Source: Streptomyces macrolidinus (GTDB taxonomy: Bacteria; Actinomycetota; Actinomycetes; Streptomycetales; Streptomycetaceae). From it: a stretch of DNA of 64,000 nt. Under the pieces are notes generated by a model, which was not told where the DNA came from, did not search any database, and saw only the letters and a program-made list of their open reading frames with translations. Made by a program: the position numbers and the translations under genes. The stretch lies in the NCBI RefSeq assembly GCF_023887685.1, contig NZ_JAMWMR010000022.1:1-64000 (forward strand), read 5' to 3'. Below are positions 25,523 to 34,708 of this stretch, piece after piece (positions within the stretch are counted from its first letter, which is position 1; every line of letters begins with the position of its first letter).

Positions 25523-25868
25523 CCACGCTGGACTTGAGCTGCATCGCGCCGAAGCCGTCGATCTTGCAGTCGATGTCGTGGCCGTCGACGCCGTCCTCGA
25601 TGAGGCGGATGTTGCGGACCTTGGTACCCGCCTTGATGCCGCTCGGGCTGCCCTTGACCTTCAGGGCCTTGACCACGGTCACGGTGTCGCCGTCGGCGAG
25701 GACGTTGCCGACCGCGTCCTTGATGACCCGCACACCGGAGTCACCGGCCTCGGTCTCGGCGGAGACGGGGGTCCATTCGTGTCCGCACTCGGGGCAGACC
25801 AGCAGGGCACCCATCTCGTACGTGTAGACGCCGGCGCACTCAGGGCAGGGGGGAAGGTTGTCGCTCAC
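25509..25868 (-). CDS. PhnA/YjdM-type zinc-ribbon protein
   Basis: 119 residues. Two CPEC knuckles (residues about 6-9 and 24-27) form an N-terminal zinc ribbon; the rest is the PhnA-like domain (DGDTVTVVKALKVKGS). Despite the old name it is not a phosphonate hydrolase; function is unclear. GTG 25868 is probably leaderless: a TACACT -10 (25880-25875) sits 6 bases upstream, with TTCGCA 18 bases before it and no ribosome site. Confidence 0.85.
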   Translation of the reverse strand: MSDNLPPCPECAGVYTYEMGALLVCPECGHEWTPVSAETEAGDSGVRVIKDAVGNVLADGDTVTVVKALKVKGSPSGIKAGTKVRNIRLIEDGVDGHDIDCKIDGFGAMQLKSSVVKKA

Positions 25869-25969
25869 GGCGGCAGTGTAGGGAGCGATTCGCCGAATTG
25901 CGAAATTGCGCAACTCGTCAGCACCGACCCACCTCACCGCCGCACCGGGCGCCTGCCATGATCCGTGTC

Positions 25970-26425
25970 ATGCCCACACAGATCACCACGGCCGGGACGG
26001 CCGACCTCCATCAGGTTCTCGCCGACCACCACCGGTACTGGGGAGAACGCGACCTTCGGTCCCTGCACCTCACAGCACTGGTGCAGGAGTTCGGTGAGAC
26101 CTGTCTGGTCGCCCGAGCCGAGGACGGGATCCACGGCTACATCATCGGGTTCGTCACCCCCACCGGCACCGGGTACGTCCACCTCATCGCCACTCGGGAC
26201 GACGCCCGCGGCACGGGTCTCGGACGCCGTCTGTACGCGGCGTTCGCCGACGCCGCGCAGCGCCGGGGCGCGCTGCGGCTGAAGGCGATCACGTCACTCG
26301 GGAACACCGGCTCGATCGCCTTCCATCGACGCCTCGGCTTCGACGCGAAGACCGTCGACGACTACGGCGGCCCCGGCCGAGCCATGGTCGTCTTCCAGCG
26401 CACCCTGCCGCTCGACGCGGAGTAG
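25970..26425 (+). CDS. GNAT-family N-acetyltransferase
   Basis: 151 residues with the acetyl-CoA loop RGTGLGRRLYAAFADAA and the usual late NTGSIAFHRRLGF segment. ATG 25970 is chosen because CATGAT (25957-25962) could be the -10 of a leaderless start; ATG 25958 would add MIRV. It probably acetylates a small amine or peptide N terminus; the substrate is unknown. It stands alone between the PhnA-like and transglutaminase-like genes. Confidence 0.82.
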   Translation: MPTQITTAGTADLHQVLADHHRYWGERDLRSLHLTALVQEFGETCLVARAEDGIHGYIIGFVTPTGTGYVHLIATRDDARGTGLGRRLYAAFADAAQRRGALRLKAITSLGNTGSIAFHRRLGFDAKTVDDYGGPGRAMVVFQRTLPLDAE

Positions 26426-26578
26426 CCCCGAGCGTCGCGTACACGTCCGTGGCGCCCGCGATCCGGCACCCGCCGTCGCCGTCGGTCTCGCGGCAGCCGC
26501 GGGGATGTGGCGGACGTCGTCCTGGCGAGGGTGGCGCCTCGTCGGCGTAGTGCGACTGCCGATGCCCCGGCCGGACCC

Positions 26579-27529
26579 TCACCGGAAGGTGACTTCCCTC
26601 GGGCCGTTGAAGGGCGCCAAGGACAGCACGGTCCTTGGTGTGCGCAGCCCGTCGTTCCGCGCGAAGAGGTTCCGCACCGCGTCGAAGGGGACATCGTCGC
26701 AGGCCACCAGTGAGGCGTGGTCGTAGAGTTCACGGATCGCGTCCGTGAACTCCTCGTCGCTGCCCGGTCCCGGGCCCCAGACGTCCCACAGCAGCGTCTC
26801 GACCTTGTTCAGCGCCGCGAGGTCGAGCCGGACGGCGCCTGCCACGAACCACTGCCCGAACATCGGCCCCTCCTGCGGCGGGTGGAGCCCGAAGGTCCTC
26901 GGGTCCGCCTCCCCCGCTCGGATGGCTTGCCACACCTTGCCCGCGACGAGGAAGCGGTCACGCGGCACGTCCATCGGGTCGAAATCGATCCCGAACGTGT
27001 CGACGACCATCGGGTCGGCCATTTGCGGATCGGCGAGCAGCCAGCCCCGCTCCGCGTCCCAGTACTCGGTCACCACATGGTCACCGTGGAACCCGTCCGA
27101 GCCGACGTAGTCCGCGAACCCGGACCGCAGTCGCGCGGGAACCCCCACATGACGCAGGAACGAGCAGTGCAGCAGCGCGAAGTCACGGCAGACGCCGACG
27201 AAGCGGTCACCGACATCACGCCGCTGCGTCAGCGGCGCGTGCTGCCGCCCGATGATGATCCGCAAGATGTCGTCGAGATAGCGCGTCTCGGCATCGTTGT
27301 GCAGCCGTTCCTCCGGGATGGCACAGCCGAACCGTTCACCTTCCAGGCGATGGACCATCAGATCACGGGCCAGGCAGCCCAGTTGAGCCGGGTCATCCGG
27401 TAGGTCGGCATAGAGCGGGGCAAGACCGCCGGGGTCGGAGAAGGAGCTCTGCGCGGTATAGAAGGTGGCGGCCTCCGGTGCGAGGTGAACGGATGGCACG
27501 GCTGGACCCCCAGAAGACATCGGCCACAT
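26579..27529 (-). CDS. Transglutaminase-like cysteine protease-fold protein
   Basis: 316 residues. The Cys-His-Asp triad of the transglutaminase-like fold is visible as GVCRDFALLHCSFLRHVGVP (Cys), GFHGDHVVTEYWD (His) and WLLADPQ (Asp). Such proteins are usually peptidases or amidases rather than cross-linkers. The start could be ATG 27529 or GTG 27499 (GGGGG upstream). No signal peptide is seen, so it is cytosolic. No operon partner; function unknown. Confidence 0.8.
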   Translation of the reverse strand: MWPMSSGGPAVPSVHLAPEAATFYTAQSSFSDPGGLAPLYADLPDDPAQLGCLARDLMVHRLEGERFGCAIPEERLHNDAETRYLDDILRIIIGRQHAPLTQRRDVGDRFVGVCRDFALLHCSFLRHVGVPARLRSGFADYVGSDGFHGDHVVTEYWDAERGWLLADPQMADPMVVDTFGIDFDPMDVPRDRFLVAGKVWQAIRAGEADPRTFGLHPPQEGPMFGQWFVAGAVRLDLAALNKVETLLWDVWGPGPGSDEEFTDAIRELYDHASLVACDDVPFDAVRNLFARNDGLRTPRTVLSLAPFNGPREVTFR

Positions 27530-27647
27530 GTCGAATCCCCGGGCCGGTGCACCTCACCGTGTCAAAATTTCCGCGCGATTGTCCAGACAGGCGGGTACCC
27601 CCGCGCCGCGTGTGCCCGGTAGCCCTGGAGGCGGATTTCCCGGCGGG

Positions 27648-28328
27648 TCAGGTGTGCGCGGGCAGCCGCAGACGCCCGTCGTGGACCTCGGCGATCCGGT
27701 CGACGGCGGTCAGGTGGGTACGGTCGTGGGTGACCAGCACGGTCGCGGTGGCCTGCTGGTGAGTGAGGCGGGTGATCAGGTCGAGGACGGCGGCGCCGCG
27801 TTCGTGGTCGAGGGCGCTGGTGGGTTCGTCGACCAAGAGGACGGTGGGGTCGTTCATCAGGGCACGGGCGATGTTGACGCGCTGACGCTGGCCGCCGGAG
27901 AGCTGGTGGGGGCGACGGCCGGCCTGGTCGACGAGGCCTACGGCATCAAGGAGATCCATGGCGCGGGCGCGGGCAGTGCGCGACTTGCGGCCGTCGAGCT
28001 GTGCCATGACCTGGAGCTGTTCGGCGGCGGTCAGGGAAGGCAGCAGGTTGGGCTGCTGGAAGACGATGCCGATCTTGTGGCGTCGCAGGTCGGTGAGTTC
28101 ACGGCGGGTCATGCCCGTGGTGGCGACGCCGTCGATGGTGACGGTGCCGGAGTCGGGGGTGATGAGGGTGGCGGCGACGGCGAGGAGGCTGGACTTGCCC
28201 GAGCCGGAGGGGCCGACGACAGCGGTCAGGGCGCCCTTGGGTACGTGAAGGCTGACCTGGTCGAGGGCGGTGAGGCGGGTGTCGCCGTCGGGGTAGGTGA
28301 GGGTGATGTCGGTCAGGTCCAGGCTCAT
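27648..28328 (-). CDS. MacB/LolD-like ABC ATPase
   Basis: 226 residues: Walker A GPSGSGKSS (39-47), signature LSGGQRQR, Walker B LLVDEPTSALDH. This is the short ATPase type paired with FtsX-fold permeases that export or extract molecules at the membrane. Its start overlaps the permease stop (ATGA). The unit diverges from a histidine kinase/response regulator pair, suggesting regulation by that pair. Confidence 0.9.
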   Translation of the reverse strand: MSLDLTDITLTYPDGDTRLTALDQVSLHVPKGALTAVVGPSGSGKSSLLAVAATLITPDSGTVTIDGVATTGMTRRELTDLRRHKIGIVFQQPNLLPSLTAAEQLQVMAQLDGRKSRTARARAMDLLDAVGLVDQAGRRPHQLSGGQRQRVNIARALMNDPTVLLVDEPTSALDHERGAAVLDLITRLTHQQATATVLVTHDRTHLTAVDRIAEVHDGRLRLPAHT

Positions 28329-29434
28329 CGGGCGCTCCCCAGGGCGGTCAGCGGGTCGACGGAGGTGATACGGCGGATGGACAGGGCCGCGCCCAGAGCG
28401 CCGAGCGCGATCATGACGGCGGCGGGGACGAGGACGGTCGTGGGGGTGAGGAGGAAGGGCACCGCCGAGCCGATGACGAGGGCTCCCAGGCCGACGGCGA
28501 GGCCTGTGCCGATGAGAGTGCCGCCGGTCAGCAGGATGACGGCCTGGCCGAGCGCGTCCTTGAGCAGGTCGGCGGTGGAGGCGCCGAGCGCCTTGAGAAC
28601 GGCGACGTCACCGCTGCGCTGGATGGTCCACACGGTGAAGAAGGCGCCGATGACCAGGGCGGAGATCGCGAACAGGAACCCGCGCATCAACTGCAGCGAG
28701 CCGTTCTCGGAGGTGTAGGAACCGATGGCGGACAGCGACTCGTCCGTGGAGACCGTCTTGGTGCTCGCGGCGTGGTCGGCGGCCTTGATGTCGGCGCCGG
28801 AGGTGGTGTGCAGGGCGATGACGGTCGCGGTCGGCCCGGCGGCGTGACCGGTGGGGGGTGCGGCCTCCTGCCAGAGTCCGAGGCCGGCCCAGATCACGGG
28901 GGTGTGGCTGAAGGAGGCATCCCCGCGCACCGCCGCGACGGTCGCCTGCTGCCCGGCCAGAGTGAAGGTGTCGCCCGCGGCCACGCCGAGGTCGTCGGCG
29001 GCGGCGGTCGACAGGACCGCCGCGTGACCGTCGATCTTGTCGCCGTCGGGAGCGAGGGGGGATCCGGGCTGGACGCCGAAGAGGGAGACACCGGTGCTCT
29101 TGGTCCCGGCTGTCGCCTTGGTGGTGGTGATGCCCAGCGGCTCGGCGGCGCTCACACCCGGCATCCTGGCCCACTGCCGCCACTGCTTCTCGGTGACGGT
29201 GGAGTCGGCATACGACAGCTTCTCGCCCTGACCCGGCGCTCCGAAGGCGATCCTGTCGGCGGGCAGGCCCGTGATCGCGGAGGTGTTCTGCCGGCCCAGC
29301 CCGGCCGTCAGCCCCGACAGCAGTCCGACCAGCAGCGTGATCAGCACGATGACGGTGCCCATCAGGGCAAAGCGCCCCTTGGCGAATCGCAGATCTCTCC
29401 AGGCGACGTACACGGCTCTGGCCTGCCCTTTCAT
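28325..29434 (-). CDS. FtsX-fold ABC permease (MacB-like)
   Basis: 369 residues: an N-terminal membrane helix (FALMGTVIVLITLLVGLLSG), a large external domain (about 45-235), then three helices, the MacB/FtsX layout. ATG 29434 starts MKGQARAVYVAWRDLRFAKG. No clear ribosome site, so it may be leaderless. It works with the overlapping ATPase; candidate roles are efflux or envelope-stress defence. Divergent from the histidine kinase gene across 149 bp. Confidence 0.87.
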   Translation of the reverse strand: MKGQARAVYVAWRDLRFAKGRFALMGTVIVLITLLVGLLSGLTAGLGRQNTSAITGLPADRIAFGAPGQGEKLSYADSTVTEKQWRQWARMPGVSAAEPLGITTTKATAGTKSTGVSLFGVQPGSPLAPDGDKIDGHAAVLSTAAADDLGVAAGDTFTLAGQQATVAAVRGDASFSHTPVIWAGLGLWQEAAPPTGHAAGPTATVIALHTTSGADIKAADHAASTKTVSTDESLSAIGSYTSENGSLQLMRGFLFAISALVIGAFFTVWTIQRSGDVAVLKALGASTADLLKDALGQAVILLTGGTLIGTGLAVGLGALVIGSAVPFLLTPTTVLVPAAVMIALGALGAALSIRRITSVDPLTALGSAR

Positions 29435-29583
29435 GGAGTGGAAGCGGTAGGTCCCACTCTCGCCGCCGGCCCCCGCACGGGCATCTGGCCCAGGACGGCA
29501 CTTGCCACGCCGAAGGACGGCCCGCCGGTTGTAACTTTCGATGGACGCCCGGGTGTGGTGCTGTTTCCTAGGCTGGAGGCACT

Positions 29584-30807
29584 GTGAACACCACCGCTCC
29601 CGCCTTGACCCCCACCACCCGGACCCTGGCCTGGTGCCTGCACCTGCTGGTCGTCGCCCTGCTCGCCCTGGCCGCCGGCCGGGCTGTCGCCGACGATCGC
29701 CCACACGCCGCGATGACCGTCGCCGCCGCGGCTGCCTGCAGCCTTCTCTACGCGGCCGGGCCGACGCTGCCTCGCGTACGCGGCTCTCGCGGGGCAGCCG
29801 CACTCTGGCTGACCGCCATGGCCGCCGCCTGGCTGGTGCTGCTGGCCCTGTCCGCCGACGCCGTGTGGGTGGCGTTCCCGCTGTACTTCCTCCAGCTCCA
29901 CCTGCTGCCCCGCCGCTCGGGACTCGCCGCCGTGACGGCCACTGCGGCGGCGGCCGTCGTCGGGTTCGCCGTACACCAGGGCTCCTTCAATGCGGCCATG
30001 GTCATCGGACCGGTCCTCGGGGCCGCTGTGGCGGTCGCGGTGGTGTGGGGGTACCAGGCCCTGTACCGGGAGAGCGAACACCGTAGGCGTCTGATCGAGG
30101 AACTCACCACCACCCGCGCCGATCTGGCCGCCGCCCAGCACACTGCCGGCGTGCTGGCCGAACGCGAACGTCTGGCCCGTGAGATCCACGACACCCTCGC
30201 CCAGGGCCTGTCCAGCATCCAACTGCTGCTGCGCGCTGCCGAACGCGCCCTGCCGGACACTCCGCGGAACGCCACCCGCTACGTCGAGCAGGCCCGCCAG
30301 GCAGCCGTGGACAACCTCGCCGAGGCCCGCCGCTTCGTCGCCGCTCTCACCCCGCCCGCCCTGGAGGGCACCACCCTCGCTGCCGCACTGGAACGCCTGT
30401 GCGCCACCACCGGCACCCGCCACCGGATCACCGCGCGCTTTCACCTGACCGGGGACCCCGCACCCCTGCCGACCGCGCACGAGGTCGCGCTGTTGCGCAT
30501 CGCCCAGTCCGCCCTCGCCAACAGCGTCCGCCACGCCGAGGCCACCACCGCCGAGGTCACCCTCAGCTACCTCGGTGACCAGGTGGCCGTGGACATCGTC
30601 GACGACGGACAAGGCTTCGACCCGGACCGCCTGCCCGTCCCCGACCCCGAATCCGGCGGATTCGGGCTGGCCGCCATGCGCGCCCGTGTCCACGCCCTGG
30701 GCGGTAGCCTCACCATCGAGTCCGCCCCGGGCCACGGCACCGCCCTGGCCGCCCAACTGCCCCTCGACCACCCGGCCGACCCCACACTCGACAAGGCCCG
30801 CCCGTGA
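29584..30807 (+). CDS. NarL-type sensor histidine kinase
   Basis: 407 residues. About five membrane segments in residues 14-158, then a HisKA_3 dimerisation domain with phospho-acceptor H202 (REIHDTLAQGLSS) and a GHKL ATPase domain (NSVRHAEA, DDGQGFD, GGFGLAAM). The GTG start follows GGAGG. It overlaps the response regulator by 4 bp. The short loops suggest sensing within the membrane, as in LiaS/BceS-like kinases. Target: probably the divergent ABC exporter. Confidence 0.9.
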   Translation: MNTTAPALTPTTRTLAWCLHLLVVALLALAAGRAVADDRPHAAMTVAAAAACSLLYAAGPTLPRVRGSRGAAALWLTAMAAAWLVLLALSADAVWVAFPLYFLQLHLLPRRSGLAAVTATAAAAVVGFAVHQGSFNAAMVIGPVLGAAVAVAVVWGYQALYRESEHRRRLIEELTTTRADLAAAQHTAGVLAERERLAREIHDTLAQGLSSIQLLLRAAERALPDTPRNATRYVEQARQAAVDNLAEARRFVAALTPPALEGTTLAAALERLCATTGTRHRITARFHLTGDPAPLPTAHEVALLRIAQSALANSVRHAEATTAEVTLSYLGDQVAVDIVDDGQGFDPDRLPVPDPESGGFGLAAMRARVHALGGSLTIESAPGHGTALAAQLPLDHPADPTLDKARP

Positions 30808-31442
30808 CCGACACCCCTGTTCGCCTGCTCCTGGCCGACGACCACCCCGTCGTACGGGCCGGACTCCGTGCCGTGCTGGAGACCGAACCCGGCATCGCCG
30901 TGATGGCTGAAGCCGCCACCGCCGAGGACGCTGTCACCCGCGCCGCCGAAGGCGACATCGACGTCGTGTTGATGGATCTGCAATTCGGCAAGGGCATGGG
31001 CGGCGCCGAAGCCACCGCCCGGATCACCGCCCGGCCGGGAGCCCCCCGCGTGCTGATCGTCACCACCTACGACTCCGACGCCGACACCCTGCCCGCCATC
31101 GAGGCCGGCGCCACCGGCTACCTCCTCAAGGACGCCCCGCCCGAAGACCTGGCCGCCGCCGTCCGCACCGCCGCCGCCGGACGCACCACGCTGGCCCCCG
31201 CCGTCGCCGACCGCCTCATGAACCGGCTGCGCACTCCCGCCACCAGCCTGACCCGGCGCGAGACCGAAGTCCTCGCCCTCGTCGCCGATGGCCTGTCCAA
31301 CCAGGCCATCGGCAGCCGCCTCCACCTGACCGAAGGAACCGTCAAGTCCCACCTGGCTCGCATCTACGCCAAACTCGACGTCGACTCACGCACCGCCGCC
31401 GTCGCCACTGCCACCGAACTCGGCCTCATCCGGAGGTGGTAG
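30804..31442 (+). CDS. NarL/LuxR-family response regulator
   Basis: 212 residues: receiver domain with the acidic pocket ADD at 11-13 and phospho-acceptor D58 (VVLMDLQ), then a LuxR-type helix-turn-helix (SNQAIGSRLHLTEGTVKSHL). GTG start inside a GTGA overlap with the kinase gene. It should bind near the divergent ABC exporter promoter. Confidence 0.92.
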   Translation: MTDTPVRLLLADDHPVVRAGLRAVLETEPGIAVMAEAATAEDAVTRAAEGDIDVVLMDLQFGKGMGGAEATARITARPGAPRVLIVTTYDSDADTLPAIEAGATGYLLKDAPPEDLAAAVRTAAAGRTTLAPAVADRLMNRLRTPATSLTRRETEVLALVADGLSNQAIGSRLHLTEGTVKSHLARIYAKLDVDSRTAAVATATELGLIRRW

Positions 31443-31450
31443 GAAGGCCT

Positions 31451-31482
31451 GAGGTGTCGCTCACTCCTCGGCGCGACGCCTC
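31451..31482. terminator. Hairpin between convergent genes
   Basis: GAGGTGTCGC (31451-31460) pairs with GCGACGCCTC (31473-31482) with one G-T pair, between the response regulator and the flavoprotein gene. Confidence 0.45.
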
Positions 31483-31508
31483 GCCTCCCAGCGCCGTCAT
31501 GGCTCCGG

Positions 31509-32972
31509 TCAGTCGGTGAAGATGTGCTGGCCCGGAGCCAGCAGGCCCCGCGGGTCGTAGCGGCGCTTGGCCGCGGCGAACTCCTCCCACACCTTGCCGT
31601 ACTGGCCGCGCCAGTCGTCGGGGGTCATCGGGACGGTCCCCACCGGGTACTGCGTACCGCCGGCGGCGCGCACCGTCTCGTACGCGGCGCGGTTGGCGGC
31701 CGTCCGGGCCGTCACCGCCGCCTGGTCGGCCGGGTCCAGCGTCCACAGGACGGCCAGCAGATACGGCACCGGGTCGTCGGGGACCCGCAACAGCGGGGTG
31801 TGCAGACGGCGCTGGACCAGCGGGTAGAGCAGGACGGTGCCGCCGGGGCCGACGTCGTGCCCGGCGAACCCGTCCAGCAGGGTGCGCGCCAGGTCGACGG
31901 CGCGGTCACCGGGCAGCAGCAGGTTCAGCCAGGGATGGGCCCAGGACCAGAGGCCGGCGCGCTGGAGTTCGGCCACGCCCACGGCCAGCCGGTCGAGGAA
32001 GTCGAGGTAGGGGAGCGTCTCGGCGGCCACCGGGCCGGACCGGTCGTAGCGCAGGCCGCGCAGCAGCTCGGTGTCGTCCGGCTCGGGTCCGGCGGGCGGC
32101 CCGTAGGCGGCGACCTCCAGGACGTACGTCGTGTACGCGCCCGCGTCGTCGGCCGCGACCATGCCCTCGACATACGTGAACCGCGGGTCCCCGGCGAGCA
32201 GTCGCTGGTCGGCGAGGAACGTCTCCAGGTCCGTGTACGGCAGCAGGAAGTGCCGTACGGTCTCGGGCGCCGTGACCAGCCGCAGCGTCGCCGAGACGAT
32301 GACCGCGCACTGGCCGAGCCCGGCGAGCACCGCCCGGAACAGGTCCGGCTCCCGGGTGGGCGAGCAGGTGACCTTCTCCCCGGCCCCGGTGACGACCTCC
32401 AGCTCGGTGACGTTGTCCACCTGGGCGCCGAACCGGTGGGCCTGGCCGCCGAGTCCGCCGACCGACAGTGTGCCGCCGACCGACAGGTCCAGGTAGTCGG
32501 TGAGGACGGGCGGCGTCAGCCCGTGCCGCAGCGTCTCGCGCGTCAAGGTGCTCCACAACACCCCGGCACCCACGGTGACTTGACCGGCTTCCACCGGTCC
32601 GATCCGGTCCAGCGACCCGGTCTCGATGACCAGTCCCCCGGCCACCTGCGCCTGCCCGTACGTCGAGTGCCCCTGGCCGCGGGCGGCCACCTCGATGCCG
32701 TGCGCGTCGCAGAACCTGACCATCTCGACGACGTCCGCGGTGGACTCGGGGCGCAGCACGGCCGCCGGGAGATGATGCACGAGGTGCCCGAAGTCGTCGG
32801 CGTCCTCGGCGAGCGAGGTCTCGTCCACTCTCAACGCGCCGTCCAGGTGCGGGACATGAGCCACCAGACCGTCCTGCCCGGCCGCCGCTTTCGTGACCCA
32901 CGCCCGCGCCTGCGGGTCGAAGGCCACCGCCTCGTCCTCCGTCGCCGTTCGCCGCTGCGGCTGCTCCACCAC
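31509..32972 (-). CDS. FAD-linked oxidase resembling cytokinin dehydrogenase
   Basis: 487 residues of the PCMH/VAO flavoprotein fold. ARGQGHSTYGQAQVAGGLVI matches the FAD segment of plant cytokinin dehydrogenase, where the histidine (here H102) carries the flavin covalently. FTYVEGMVAADD and the C-terminal YDPRGLLAPGQHIF also fit. Cytokinin dehydrogenase removes the side chain of N6-isopentenyladenine. GTG start with GGAGGGGGAG upstream. Other VAO substrates remain possible. Confidence 0.78.
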   Translation of the reverse strand: MVEQPQRRTATEDEAVAFDPQARAWVTKAAAGQDGLVAHVPHLDGALRVDETSLAEDADDFGHLVHHLPAAVLRPESTADVVEMVRFCDAHGIEVAARGQGHSTYGQAQVAGGLVIETGSLDRIGPVEAGQVTVGAGVLWSTLTRETLRHGLTPPVLTDYLDLSVGGTLSVGGLGGQAHRFGAQVDNVTELEVVTGAGEKVTCSPTREPDLFRAVLAGLGQCAVIVSATLRLVTAPETVRHFLLPYTDLETFLADQRLLAGDPRFTYVEGMVAADDAGAYTTYVLEVAAYGPPAGPEPDDTELLRGLRYDRSGPVAAETLPYLDFLDRLAVGVAELQRAGLWSWAHPWLNLLLPGDRAVDLARTLLDGFAGHDVGPGGTVLLYPLVQRRLHTPLLRVPDDPVPYLLAVLWTLDPADQAAVTARTAANRAAYETVRAAGGTQYPVGTVPMTPDDWRGQYGKVWEEFAAAKRRYDPRGLLAPGQHIFTD

Positions 32973-33254
32973 GTCTCCCCCTCCTCGCTGACGCGCTGTT
33001 CGGGGCGGCGCGCCCCCAACTCGGCGCCGGAATCAGCGCGATGGTATCGCTCGCTCCGCAACCACCGGGGAAGATCAGGAAGTTGACCACACTCCCGCCC
33101 TCGCCGCCGCCGACGCCGACCGAGCCGCACCTTCGGCTGTCCTGTTCGGTGAGGGGGCTGCCCGTGTTGAGGAAGGCGTAGTAGAGCGGGGCGGGCCGTC
33201 GAACCTCGTCGAACTCCGTCGAACCCCGTCGAACCTCACCCACGAACTGCCGAA
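32973..33254. other. Intergenic region with a 10-bp tandem array, no gene seen
   Basis: About 280 bases between the flavoprotein start and the sodF terminator. It probably carries the flavoprotein promoter. No open frame with coding character is seen on either strand. Four 10-bp repeats lie at 33197-33236. Confidence 0.5.
33197..33236. repeat. Four tandem copies of a 10-bp CGTCGAACYY unit
   Basis: Units at 33197, 33207, 33217 and 33227 read CGTCGAACCT, CGTCGAACTC, CGTCGAACCC and CGTCGAACCT. Confidence 0.85.
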
Positions 33255-33286
33255 CGGGCCGGGAAGCCACGGGACTTCCCGGCCCG
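33255..33286 (-). terminator. Terminator of the superoxide dismutase gene
   Basis: CGGGCCGGGAAG (33255-33266) pairs perfectly with CTTCCCGGCCCG (33275-33286), 27 bases after the sodF stop. Confidence 0.75.
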
Positions 33287-33312
33287 GCGCTCATGTTCTG
33301 CCAGGCGTTCCG

Positions 33313-33921
33313 TCAGGCGCCGGTCGCCGCCGTGTAACGGGCCGCTACATCCGTCCAGTTGACCAGGTCCCACAGCTTGGTGACGTAGTCGGGGCGCACG
33401 TTCTTGTACTGCAGGTAGTACGCGTGCTCCCAGGCGTCGAAGACCAGCAGCGGCGTGGTGCCCTGGCCGACGTTGCCGTGGTGGTCGTAGACCTGCTCCA
33501 CGATCAGCCGCCGCCCGAGCGGCTCCCAGGCCAGCACGCCCCACCCGGAGCCCTGCACGGACGTGGTCGCCACGGTGAGCTGCTTCTTGAACGCCTCGAA
33601 GCCGCCCAGGTGTTCGTCGATCGCGGTGGCCAGGGCGCCGTCGGGGCGGTCGCCGCCCTCCGGCGACAGGTTCTGCCAGAAGATCGAGTGCAGCACGTGC
33701 CCGGACAGGTTGAACGCGAACGTCTTCTCCAGACCCACGAGACCCGTCGGCGTGATCTGGTCCTTGTCGCGGACCTCGGCGATCTGCTCCAGGGTGTCGT
33801 TGGCGCCCTTCACATAGGCGGCGTGGTGCTTGGCGTGGTGCAGCTCCAGGATCTCCGGCGTGATGGCCGGGGCGAGAGCGGAGTAGTCGTACGGCAGATC
33901 AGGAAGCGTGTAGCTGCCCAT
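33313..33921 (-). CDS. sodF: Iron (or manganese) superoxide dismutase
   Basis: 202 residues. Metal ligands are visible in ELHHAKHHAAYV (His), HVLHSIFW (His) and DAWEHAYY (Asp and His), as in Fe/Mn SODs. It converts superoxide to oxygen and hydrogen peroxide in the cytosol. ATG 33921 is preferred over GTG 33927 because GGGAGAG is then 8 bases away. The upstream Nur-type box matches Streptomyces biology, where nickel-bound Nur represses the Fe-SOD gene when Ni-SOD can be made. Confidence 0.92.
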   Translation of the reverse strand: MGSYTLPDLPYDYSALAPAITPEILELHHAKHHAAYVKGANDTLEQIAEVRDKDQITPTGLVGLEKTFAFNLSGHVLHSIFWQNLSPEGGDRPDGALATAIDEHLGGFEAFKKQLTVATTSVQGSGWGVLAWEPLGRRLIVEQVYDHHGNVGQGTTPLLVFDAWEHAYYLQYKNVRPDYVTKLWDLVNWTDVAARYTAATGA

Positions 33922-33974
33922 GGGCACAGCTCTCCCTCGAGTAGGTGATCGTTCGAGGGCAGCCTACGCCTCTA

Positions 33975-33991
33975 TTGCGAACTACTTGCAA
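33975..33991. promoter_or_regulatory. Nur-type box upstream of sodF
   Basis: TTGCGA-ACTAC-TTGCAA fits the Streptomyces Nur consensus tTGCaa-N5-ttGCAA, 54 bp before the sodF start. Nickel-dependent repression of sodF is predicted. Confidence 0.7.
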
Positions 33992-34227
33992 CAACTACAG
34001 CTATGCATCAGCATGGGGGTGCGGGGTCGGCCGTCAGTCATCGACTGTGCAGGCGCATCACGTGTGTCCTGTCCTTCCGAGCGCTGATCGTCATCTCTCC
34101 CGGCACCGGCCGGATCGGCCGACCCCGCACGCCCGACGCCGTACGCGCTACGAGCAATGCCCTACGCCCTGCACGCAACGGCGTATGCCCTGCACCGACG
34201 ACAGCCGACCCCAGGGGGGAACAGGGA

Positions 34228-34671
34228 GTGCGCATCCGTGTGGCAGGACCGGAGGACGTACCGGTACTGGCGACGCTGAACGAGCAGTTGATCGAGGACC
34301 AGCCGCATGACAACCCCATGCGGGGCCGACAGCTCGCCGACCGGATGAGCCGCTGGCTCGCGGGTGACTACACCGCCGCGCTCGGCACCGTGGACCACGT
34401 CCCCGCGTTCTACGCCCTGTGGCGCACCGACGAGGAGGGCGGCATCCATCTGCGCCAGTTCTTCGTCGCCCGCGACTTCCGCAGACAGGGAACGGGCCGC
34501 GCCGCGATCGCGGCCCTGCGCGAGGAGTACTGGTCAGCACGGCGCGTGACACTCGATGTCCTCGCCCACAACGAACGAGGCATCGCCTTCTGGCGCTCCC
34601 TCGGATTCGAGGACTACGCCATCGAGATGAGGCTGCCGAGCACCATCGTGCTCGAAGCGGAGCGGCGCTGA
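34228..34671 (+). CDS. GNAT-family N-acetyltransferase
   Basis: 147 residues with the acetyl-CoA loop RRQGTGRAAIAAL and C-terminal NERGIAFWRSLGFEDY. GTG 34228 (VRIRVAGPEDVPVLATL) follows GGGGGGAA; the long upstream open frame is not coding-like. Substrate unknown. It is followed by the lacI remnant on the other strand. Confidence 0.8.
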   Translation: MRIRVAGPEDVPVLATLNEQLIEDQPHDNPMRGRQLADRMSRWLAGDYTAALGTVDHVPAFYALWRTDEEGGIHLRQFFVARDFRRQGTGRAAIAALREEYWSARRVTLDVLAHNERGIAFWRSLGFEDYAIEMRLPSTIVLEAERR

Positions 34672-34708
34672 ACACCACCGCGCCGTCCGGCAGTTACCAC
34701 AGCCCTCT

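Noticed and set aside
25906..25913. TTGCGCAA near the PhnA-like gene as another Nur box
   Set aside because: The spacing does not fit the 6-5-6 pattern seen before sodF.
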